A stretch of DNA of 8,908 nucleotides from JBFWNZ01 sp050250795 (GTDB taxonomy: Bacteria; Pseudomonadota; Alphaproteobacteria; UBA8366): assembly GCA_050250795.1 (NCBI GenBank), contig JBFWNZ010000149.1:1-8908 (forward strand), in the 5' to 3' direction. Each line of letters begins with the position of its first letter. Positions within the stretch are counted from its first letter, which is position 1. This document shows positions 1 through 4,747 of the stretch, piece after piece. Both the position numbers and the translations under genes were made by a program. Below the pieces are notes generated by a model that was not told the origin of the DNA, made no database searches, and worked only from the letters and a program-made list of their open reading frames with translations.

Positions 1-704
1 ACCTTGATGCCCATGGCCTTGCGCGCTTCCATCTTCGGCTCGGCCGTCCACATCAGAAAGGCGGAGACGTCCTTCGCCATCTGGTCGACCGACGCCTCGG
101 TCCCGTCGGCATAGGTCACCTGCCCCGCGTTGAGCGGCGTCGGCATGGCGATCTGATGGCCGGGGAAATAGGCGTTGTAATACAGGCCTTCGAGCAGCTT
201 GAAGTCCGACGGCGCCTGCTGATAGCCGACCATCAGGGCGTGGACGTATTCCGGCCCGCCCTCACGCGCCTTGGTCATCAGCGACAGGTCCGGCGGATAG
301 GCGCCGCCATTGGCCGCCCGCGCCGCCTGCTCGTTGGGGAAGGTGCGCGGGAAGCGGTCGGAATCGCGGCCGGGGCGCATGAACATCTCGCCCTGGTCGT
401 TCGGCTCCTCGTTCTGCACCTGATAGGTGGCGGCAAAGGCCTTCACCTCGTCCTCGGAATAGCCGAGGTCGCGCAGGTTGCGGAAGGCGATGTAGTGCAG
501 CGAATGGCAGGCGGAGCAGACCTCCTTGTAGACCTGCAGGCCGCGCTGCAGCTGTGCCCGGTCGAAGGTGCCGAACACGCCCTCGAACGACCACTTCACC
601 TCGGGCAGTTCGATCTTCTCGGCCGCCTGGGCCGCGCCGCCGAGACCGAGCGCGATGGCGCCGGCCGCGACGAAGCTGAGAAGCGGTTTCTTCATCATGG
701 TCAT
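1..704 (-). CDS. petC: Cytochrome c1 of the cytochrome bc1 complex (partial; C-terminus beyond the window)
   Basis: This is the membrane-anchored heme c subunit that takes electrons from the Rieske protein and passes them to a soluble cytochrome c in the periplasm. I translated the minus strand from the ATG at 702-704 and obtained 234 open codons to the edge. Residues 1-27 form a signal peptide (MTMMKK, a hydrophobic stretch, then AQA before AEKIELPE). The heme attachment motif CSACH is at residues 63-67, with the usual downstream YIAFRNLRDLGY. PPDLS is at 137-141, and the likely axial methionine is M187 in IAMPTPLN. The C-terminal membrane anchor, expected after about residue 240, lies outside the window. 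The ATG is 5 bases after the TAG that ends the petB reading frame, and a GGAG at 713-716 sits 8 bases upstream. In-frame ATGs at 696-698 and 693-695 are possible alternatives. Identification is firm from the motif set and the operon position. Confidence 0.95.
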   Translation of the reverse strand, partial: MTMMKKPLLSFVAAGAIALGLGGAAQAAEKIELPEVKWSFEGVFGTFDRAQLQRGLQVYKEVCSACHSLHYIAFRNLRDLGYSEDEVKAFAATYQVQNEEPNDQGEMFMRPGRDSDRFPRTFPNEQAARAANGGAYPPDLSLMTKAREGGPEYVHALMVGYQQAPSDFKLLEGLYYNAYFPGHQIAMPTPLNAGQVTYADGTEASVDQMAKDVSAFLMWTAEPKMEARKAMGIK

Positions 705-709
705 CGCCT

Positions 710-865
710 CTACTCCGCGTTCGCCGGGGCTGCGCCGCTGCGCTTCAGGACCGCTTCGCTGATGCTGCTCGGCAGCGGCTTCGGCCGTTCGAACCAGCCG
801 AGGACGGGCGTCAGGATCAGGAAGTGGATGAAGTAGTAGGCGGTGCCGATCAGGCCGATGGTCAC
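710..865 (-). CDS. Detached C-terminal helix and tail of cytochrome b, after the in-frame stop
   Basis: Directly after the TAA that ends petB, the same frame continues for 52 sense codons to TAG at 710-712. Read from the GTG at 863-865 it gives 51 residues. They include a hydrophobic helix (IGLIGTAYYFIHFLILTPVL) followed by GWFERPKPLPSSIS and an Ala-rich tail. This matches what I remember of helix H and the ERPKPLP-SIS tail of alphaproteobacterial cytochrome b. It is therefore part of petB by origin, not an unrelated small gene. The sequence GGAAGGG at 872-878 lies 6 bases before the GTG, which is ideal for ribosome binding, so separate translation by reinitiation is possible. Other readings are a plain nonsense mutation that leaves an untranslated remnant, or a base-call error that hides an intact gene. 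The homology is clear; the expression status is not. Confidence 0.6.
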   Translation of the reverse strand: MTIGLIGTAYYFIHFLILTPVLGWFERPKPLPSSISEAVLKRSGAAPANAE

Positions 866-868
866 GAC

Positions 869-1975
869 TTACCCTTCCGGCGGCTGCGAGCCGACCCAGC
901 CGAGCACGACGCAGTCGATCACCAGAACCCAGAAGAACCTGCGATACACCGGACGGTAGCGCGCGCTGCGCACCGGCGAGGTGTCCAGCCAGGGCAGGAT
1001 GAACAGCACCGCGATGGATGCGAACATCAGCAGCACGCCCAGCAGCTTGGCGTCGATGAACAGCAGGTCGAAGGTGATCGACCGCAGGATCGCGTAGAAC
1101 GGCAGGAAGTACCATTCCGGCACGATATGCGGCGGCGTCACCAGCGGGTCCGCCGGGATGTAGTTGTCGGCGTGCCCCAGGAAGTTCGGCGCGAAGAACA
1201 CGAAGGCCGAATAGAACATCAGGAACACGACCAGGCCCACGGAGTCCTTCGCCGTGAAGTACGGCGTGAAGGGCACGGTGTCCTGCGGCCCCTTGACGTC
1301 GATGCCGTCCGGGTTGTTCGAGCCGGTGATGTGCAGCGCCACCACATGCAGCGCCACCACGCCCACGATCACGAAGGGCAGCAGGTAGTGCAGCGAGAAG
1401 AAGCGGTTCAGCGTCGGGTTGCCGATCGAGAAGCCGCCCCACAGCAGCTGGGTGATCGAATCGCCCACCACCGGGATCGCGGTGAACAGGCTGGTGATCA
1501 CCTGCGCGCCCCAGAAGCTCATCTGGCCCCAGGGCAGCACATAGCCCATGAAGGCCGTGGCCATCATCAGCAGCAGGATGACGACGCCAAGCATCCACAG
1601 CAACTCGCGCGGCGACTTGTACGAGCCGTAATACAGGCCGCGGAAGATGTGGATATACACCGCGATGAAGAACATCGAGGCGCCGTTGGCGTGGATGTAG
1701 CGCAGCAGCCAGCCATAGTTCACGTCGCGCATGATGCGCTCGACGCTGTCGAAGGCCATCGTGGCATGCGGGGTATAGCTCATCGCCAGCACGATGCCGG
1801 TGACGATCATCACCACCAGCATGATCGAGGCCAGCGCGCCGAAGTTCCACCAGTAGTTCAGGTTCTTCGGCATGGGAAAGGAGCCGTACTCCTTGTCCAT
1901 GTAGGTGAACACCGGCAGCCGGGTATCGACCCAGCGGATCACCGGATTCTTGAATTTGGATTGCGTCATCGCCAT
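869..1975 (-). CDS. petB: Cytochrome b of the cytochrome bc1 complex, ending early at an in-frame TAA
   Basis: This is the polytopic membrane subunit that carries two b hemes and forms both quinone sites of the bc1 complex. The 368-residue product holds all four heme-ligand histidines with the required 14-residue spacing: H95 and H109 in helix B, H196 and H210 in helix D. The quinol-oxidation motif PEWY is at 286-289. Seven hydrophobic helices are visible, at about 45-66, 90-113, 125-147, 194-216, 243-262, 308-330 and 344-363. As I recall, alphaproteobacterial cytochrome b is usually about 400-430 residues with an eighth helix. Here the frame stops after GSQPPEG with TAA (869-871), and the missing helix and tail follow in the same frame down to a TAG at 710-712. 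The intended full length would be 421 residues. The start is the ATG at 1973-1975, with GGGGGAA 5-6 bases upstream overlapping the petA stop; an ATG two codons later is an alternative. Whether this product is functional is unknown. Confidence 0.93.
   Translation of the reverse strand: MAMTQSKFKNPVIRWVDTRLPVFTYMDKEYGSFPMPKNLNYWWNFGALASIMLVVMIVTGIVLAMSYTPHATMAFDSVERIMRDVNYGWLLRYIHANGASMFFIAVYIHIFRGLYYGSYKSPRELLWMLGVVILLLMMATAFMGYVLPWGQMSFWGAQVITSLFTAIPVVGDSITQLLWGGFSIGNPTLNRFFSLHYLLPFVIVGVVALHVVALHITGSNNPDGIDVKGPQDTVPFTPYFTAKDSVGLVVFLMFYSAFVFFAPNFLGHADNYIPADPLVTPPHIVPEWYFLPFYAILRSITFDLLFIDAKLLGVLLMFASIAVLFILPWLDTSPVRSARYRPVYRRFFWVLVIDCVVLGWVGSQPPEG
872..878 (-). promoter_or_regulatory. Possible ribosome binding site for a restart after the petB stop
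   Basis: GGAAGGG on the minus strand lies in the last petB codons (Glu-Gly) and is followed by TAAGTC and then GTG. A spacing of 6 bases fits a ribosome binding site. Both bases and reading frame are seen directly; use as an initiation signal is inference, since the motif could simply encode the conserved PPEG residues. Confidence 0.35.
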
Positions 1976-1986
1976 GACCGTTCCCC

Positions 1987-2532
1987 CTAACCGATCCTGA
2001 CGACGGTGTCGGAAATGAACTCATAGGGCGGCACGAAGAGGTTCTTCGGCGCCGGGCCCTTCCGGATGCGTCCCGCGGTATCGTAGTGCGAGCCGTGGCA
2101 CGGGCAGAACCAGCCGCCGAATTCGCCGCGCGGCTCGCTCGGGCTCGATCCCAGCGGCACGCAGCCGAGATGGGTGCAGTTCGCCAGCACGATCAGCCAG
2201 GGCTCGCGCTCCACGCGCTCGGCGTCGGTCTGCGGGTCCGGCAGATCGGCGACGTTCACCGCGCGCGCCTGCTCGATCTCCTGCGGCGTGCGGTGCCGCA
2301 CGAACACCGGCTTGCCGCGCCATTTCACCTTGATCGCCATGCCGGCCTGGATGCCCGACAGGTCGACCTCGGTGCTCGCCAGCGCCAGAACGTCGGCCGC
2401 CGGATTCATGCTGTCGACCAGCGGCCATGCAAATGTGGCGGCGCCTACCGCGCCGACCGCCGCGGCCGCCAGGACGAGAAAGTCGCGTCGGGACTCGTCC
2501 TCGTGCTGCGGCGACGTTGACGTTTCCGCCAT
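1987..2532 (-). CDS. petA: Rieske iron-sulfur subunit of the cytochrome bc1 complex
   Basis: This 181-residue protein carries the [2Fe-2S] cluster that accepts the first electron from ubiquinol in the bc1 complex and hands it to cytochrome c1. Both cluster-binding boxes are intact: CTHLGC at 119-124 (ligands C119, H121) and CPCHGSHYD at 143-151 (ligands C143, H146). C124 and C145 are placed for the stabilising disulfide. The N-terminus has a twin-arginine motif (SRRDFL, 14-19) followed by a hydrophobic segment at about 20-40, consistent with Tat export and an uncleaved anchor. Length is normal for the family. The start ATG at 2530-2532 has AGGTGAGG a few bases upstream. It is the first gene of the petABC operon, and its stop lies 11 bases before petB. 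Identification is firm. Confidence 0.97.
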   Translation of the reverse strand: MAETSTSPQHEDESRRDFLVLAAAAVGAVGAATFAWPLVDSMNPAADVLALASTEVDLSGIQAGMAIKVKWRGKPVFVRHRTPQEIEQARAVNVADLPDPQTDAERVEREPWLIVLANCTHLGCVPLGSSPSEPRGEFGGWFCPCHGSHYDTAGRIRKGPAPKNLFVPPYEFISDTVVRIG

Positions 2533-2586
2533 GATCCCTCACCTCGCTGCTTGCTGCGGCCATTGGACCCACCCGGCCGCGGGCGG

Positions 2587-2614
2587 ATATTAGCGTAAGG
2601 ACCTGACCGGTCAC
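2587..2614 (-). promoter_or_regulatory. Candidate promoter of the petABC operon
   Basis: On the minus strand, GTGACC (2609-2614) is followed after 16 bases by TAATAT (2587-2592). Each hexamer matches 4 of 6 bases of the sigma-70 consensus. The predicted start would give an untranslated leader of about 50 bases before petA. The -35 region overlaps the palindrome at 2604-2613. This is a pattern match only; an unseen alternative promoter is possible. Confidence 0.4.
2604..2613. promoter_or_regulatory. 10-base perfect palindrome TGACCGGTCA, possible operator
   Basis: TGACCGGTCA is its own reverse complement and covers most of the candidate -35 box of petABC. On the minus strand a partial direct repeat, GGTCA then GGTCC, continues toward the -10. 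A dimeric regulator bound here would block or tune petABC transcription. I do not recognise the motif as the site of a named regulator, and such palindromes occur by chance in GC-rich DNA. Confidence 0.25.
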
Positions 2615-2689
2615 ACCGATGCGACAACACGCCGCATTACGGCACTTTGCCCGAATTCCAGGCAGCCGGGGCCCCGTTTCGAGGGTTCC

Positions 2690-2695
2690 TATAAT
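2690..2695 (+). promoter_or_regulatory. Candidate -10 box (TATAAT) for trmL-hemF
   Basis: A perfect TATAAT stands out in this GC-rich intergenic region, 54 bases before the trmL start. No convincing -35 hexamer is found 16-18 bases upstream (the sequence there is CCGGGGCC-like), and there is no TGN extension. The promoter may be weak, activator-dependent, or a chance match. Confidence 0.4.
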
Positions 2696-2749
2696 GCAGA
2701 TTCGCCGCGAGGCAAAGAGCGGCGGCACATCGCGGAGCGCTTTCCTGCC

Positions 2750-3220
2750 ATGCCGATCCGACTTGCGCTTTACCAGCCCGACATTCCCCAGAACGCGGGA
2801 ACCATCCTTCGCCTCGGCGCCTGCATGGGGGTCGGCGTCGACGTGATCGAGCCCTGCGGCTTCGTCTGGTCGGACCGTCATCTCCGGCGTGCCGGCATGG
2901 ATTACCTGGACCGGGCGGACCTGCGGCGCCACGTCTCGTGGGAGGCGTTCCGCGCCGCGCCGCATGGCCGGCTGGTGCTGCTGACCGTCCGCGCCGACAT
3001 GCCTTATACCGACTTCGCCTTCGCCCCCGGCGACACCCTGCTGCTCGGCCGCGAGAGCGCGGGCGTGCCCGATGCGGTCCACGCGGCGGCCGAGGTGCGG
3101 CTATGTGTACCGATGCGTTCCGGCCTGCGTTCGATCAACGTGGCGCTGGCCGCCGCCATGGTCCTGGGCGAGGCGCTTCGCCAGACCGGCGGATTTCCGG
3201 AGCAGGGAGGACAGCAATGA
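2750..3220 (+). CDS. trmL: tRNA (cytidine(34)-2'-O)-methyltransferase TrmL (SPOUT family)
   Basis: This protein is expected to transfer a methyl group from S-adenosylmethionine to the ribose 2'-O of the wobble base (position 34) of leucine tRNAs in the cytoplasm. The 156-residue product has the compact single-domain size of TrmL. It shows the family signatures in order: QPDIPQNAGTILRLGACMG at 9-27, LLLGRESAGVPDAVH at 97-111, and VPMRSGLRSINVALAAAMVLGEA at 120-142. The last two shape the knotted cofactor site of the SPOUT fold. The ATG at 2750 has only a modest GGAG at 2734-2737, 12 bases upstream. The gene overlaps hemF by 4 bases, so the two are probably cotranscribed and translationally coupled. 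It diverges from petABC. Other SPOUT methyltransferases are similar, but the short length and motif wording favour TrmL. Confidence 0.92.
   Translation: MPIRLALYQPDIPQNAGTILRLGACMGVGVDVIEPCGFVWSDRHLRRAGMDYLDRADLRRHVSWEAFRAAPHGRLVLLTVRADMPYTDFAFAPGDTLLLGRESAGVPDAVHAAAEVRLCVPMRSGLRSINVALAAAMVLGEALRQTGGFPEQGGQQ
3205..3210 (+). promoter_or_regulatory. Ribosome binding site that sets the hemF start
   Basis: GGGAGG lies 6 bases before the ATG at 3217-3219. It decides the hemF start: the same frame is open far upstream inside trmL, but that stretch is Arg/Pro/Gly-rich shadow sequence, and HemF-like residues begin only after this site. Confidence 0.8.
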
Positions 3221-4077
3221 GCGACAGCGAGCGGCAGGAACGGGCCAGCGCATGGTTCGAAGCCCTGCGCAACGACATCTGCGCCGCCTTCGAGAAGATC
3301 GAGGACGACTACGCGGGCCCCCTCGCGGACCGGCCGGCCGGCCGCTTCGAGCGCAGCGCCTGGCGGCGGCCGGAGGAGGACGGAGGCGACGGCGGCGGCG
3401 GCATCATGGCGGTGATGCGCGGCCGCGTGTTCGAGAAGGTGGGCGTCAACGTCTCCACGGTCCGCGGCGTCTTCTCCGAGGCCTTCCGCAAGGAGATTCC
3501 CGGCGCGGCCGGCGATGGCCGCTTCTGGGCCAGCGGGGTCTCGCTGGTCGCGCATATGCAGTCCCCCCATGTACCCGCCGTCCATATGAACACCCGCCAT
3601 ATCCGCACCGGCCAGGGCTGGTTCGGCGGCGGTGCGGATCTCACGCCGATGGTCCCGGACGACGCCGACACGGCGCGCTTCCATGCCGCGATGAAGGATG
3701 CCTGCGACCGGCATGCCGTGGCCGATCACGGCCGCTACAAGGCATGGTGCGACGAGTATTTCTTCCTCAAGCACCGCAACGAGCCGCGCGGCGTCGGCGG
3801 CATCTTCTACGACAATCTCGACAGCGGCGACTGGGAGGCGGACTTCGCCTTCACCCAGGATGTCGGCCGCGCCTTTCTCGCCGTCTATCCCGAGATCGTG
3901 CGCCGCCACATGAACGAGCCCTGGACGGCCGCCCAGCGCGAGCATCAGCTCGTCCGCCGGGGACGGTATGTCGAATTCAACCTGCTCTACGACCGCGGCA
4001 CCCGCTTCGGCCTGATGACCGGCGGCAATACCGAGGCGATCCTGATGTCGATGCCGCCAGAGGTGCGCTGGCCCTGA
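3217..4077 (+). CDS. hemF: Oxygen-dependent coproporphyrinogen III oxidase
   Basis: HemF uses molecular oxygen to decarboxylate two propionate side chains of coproporphyrinogen III to vinyl groups, giving protoporphyrinogen IX in heme synthesis. The 286-residue length is normal. Signatures in order are: a glycine-rich stretch at about 56-62; VGVNVSTVRG at 75-84; SLVAHMQSPHVPAVHMNTR at 109-127; WFGGGADLTP at 135-144; YKAWCDEYFFLKHRNEPRG at 174-192 followed by GGIFYD; and a C-terminal block, GRYVEFNLLYDRGTRFGL then TGGNTEAILMSMPP, at 249-281. By spacing against what I recall of E. coli HemF, the conserved histidines correspond to H113, H123, H156 (less sure) and H186. Start choice rests on GGGAGG 6 bases upstream and the ATGA overlap with trmL. 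The need for oxygen fits an aerobe that also runs a bc1 complex. No gene for the oxygen-independent enzyme is in this window. Confidence 0.96.
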   Translation: MSDSERQERASAWFEALRNDICAAFEKIEDDYAGPLADRPAGRFERSAWRRPEEDGGDGGGGIMAVMRGRVFEKVGVNVSTVRGVFSEAFRKEIPGAAGDGRFWASGVSLVAHMQSPHVPAVHMNTRHIRTGQGWFGGGADLTPMVPDDADTARFHAAMKDACDRHAVADHGRYKAWCDEYFFLKHRNEPRGVGGIFYDNLDSGDWEADFAFTQDVGRAFLAVYPEIVRRHMNEPWTAAQREHQLVRRGRYVEFNLLYDRGTRFGLMTGGNTEAILMSMPPEVRWP

Positions 4078-4082
4078 CGCTG

Positions 4083-4110
4083 TTGCGGCGGACGCAGGCC
4101 GGGTTACACT
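4083..4110 (+). promoter_or_regulatory. Candidate promoter before the exported protein gene
   Basis: TTGCGG (4083-4088) and TACACT (4105-4110) are separated by 16 bases, matching 3 and 4 positions of the sigma-70 boxes. It begins 6 bases after the hemF stop and would give a leader of about 25 bases before the ATG at 4142. Pattern match only. Confidence 0.35.
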
Positions 4111-4141
4111 GCGGGACTGCCTGCATCATACGGATCCCGCC

Positions 4142-4687
4142 ATGCCCCGTCTGCTCCGCACCCTCGTCGGCCTGTCGCTGCTCGTTGCGGCCGCGCTTCC
4201 CGCCGCGGCCCGCGACCTTTCGCTCGATGCCTTCTTCGGCACATTCAAGGGCACGGGCGTCGCAGAGAACCGCGACAGCCTGTATTTCGGCGTGACCGTG
4301 CGCGACCTCGACGTGACGATCAAGCCGGCGGCGGACAAGGGTTTCGCCGTCGAATGGTCGACCGTCATCCGCAGCGGCGGCGACCCCGCCAATCCCGACG
4401 TCCAGCGCAAGACGCAGCGCGTGGAGTACCGGCCCGGCCCGCAGCCCGGCGTCTATGTCTCCACCGGCAACGGCGACCCCCTGTCCGGCCAGCCCTATTC
4501 CTGGGCGCGGATCGAGGGGCAGTCCCTGATCACCCATCTGCTGACGGTCGGCAAGGACGGCGCCTACGAGATTCAAAGCTATGCGCGGACGCTGACCCCG
4601 ACCGGCATGTCCTTCACCTTCCGCCGGACCCGCGAGGGCGAAGAGGTGCGGACGGTGAAGGGGCAGTTGATCAAATACGCGCAGTGA
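4142..4687 (+). CDS. Small exported protein of unknown function
   Basis: I do not recognise a named family. The 181-residue product begins with a clear signal peptide: MPRLLR, a hydrophobic run to about residue 20, and a likely cleavage after AAA at 21-23. The mature part of about 158 residues has no cysteines and no membrane segment. It alternates polar and hydrophobic residues as expected of a beta-rich domain, with FFGTFKGTGVAENRDSLYFG at 31-50, GVYVSTGNGDP at 103-113, and a basic end, FTFRRTREGEEVRTVKGQL, at 158-176. The opening FxGTFKGTG and overall size recall small lipocalin-like or FABP-like barrels, but this is only a resemblance. The ATG at 4142 has no good Shine-Dalgarno; the leader instead holds a GCGGGA...TCCCGC inverted repeat at 4111-4140. 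It follows hemF by 64 bases on the same strand and may be read with it or from its own promoter. Confidence 0.8.
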   Translation: MPRLLRTLVGLSLLVAAALPAAARDLSLDAFFGTFKGTGVAENRDSLYFGVTVRDLDVTIKPAADKGFAVEWSTVIRSGGDPANPDVQRKTQRVEYRPGPQPGVYVSTGNGDPLSGQPYSWARIEGQSLITHLLTVGKDGAYEIQSYARTLTPTGMSFTFRRTREGEEVRTVKGQLIKYAQ

Positions 4688-4693
4688 CGTTTA

Positions 4694-4708
4694 TGCTGCA
4701 GTGCAGCA
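4694..4708. promoter_or_regulatory. 15-base palindrome TGCTGCAGTGCAGCA, probable operator
   Basis: Two perfect 7-base arms, TGCTGCA and TGCAGCA, flank a single G. The site ends 1 base before a perfect TTGACA and 7 bases after the stop of the preceding gene. This placement, just upstream of and abutting the -35 box, is typical of a regulator site. The core reads CTGC-N3-GCAG, which I recall as the reported binding pattern of PhaR, the polyhydroxyalkanoate regulator of alphaproteobacteria; the assignment is tentative. It is too close to TTGACA, and lacks a T-run, for a simple terminator. Confidence 0.55.
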
Positions 4709-4709
4709 C

Positions 4710-4738
4710 TTGACAGAATCCCGGCACTCCCCTTCACT
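4710..4738 (+). promoter_or_regulatory. Candidate promoter of the ATP-grasp/alpha-E/transglutaminase operon
   Basis: A perfect TTGACA at 4710-4715 is followed after 17 bases by TTCACT at 4733-4738 (3 of 6 matches to TATAAT). If used, transcription would begin around 4745, only about 3 bases before the ATG at 4748, so the mRNA would be almost leaderless. This agrees with the lack of a good Shine-Dalgarno before that ATG (only GGACG at 4739-4743). Confidence 0.5.
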
Positions 4739-4747
4739 GGACGCAAC

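Noticed and set aside
869..871. The petB TAA as a recoded codon
   Set aside because: The stop is TAA, not the UGA or UAG used for selenocysteine or pyrrolysine, and no recoding structure is apparent, so programmed insertion is unlikely; nonsense, error or reinitiation are simpler.
824..1990. Long plus-strand open frame opposite petB, rich in His, Gln, Arg and Asp
   Set aside because: It is the antisense shadow of cytochrome b: the hydrophobic codons of the real gene read backwards give a hydrophilic low-complexity protein with no domain-like order.
2703..2724. Inverted repeat CGCCGC...GCGGCG in the trmL leader as a possible regulatory hairpin
   Set aside because: Six-base GC-only arms are expected by chance at this base composition, and nothing else supports a riboswitch or attenuator.
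2938..3216. Upstream in-frame extension of hemF inside trmL
   Set aside because: The extension is Arg/Pro/Gly-rich and unlike HemF, and the ATG at 3217 has a strong ribosome binding site and begins a normal-length protein.
3004..3945. Minus-strand open frame opposite trmL and hemF
   Set aside because: Antisense shadow of two well-supported genes, with no recognisable domain.
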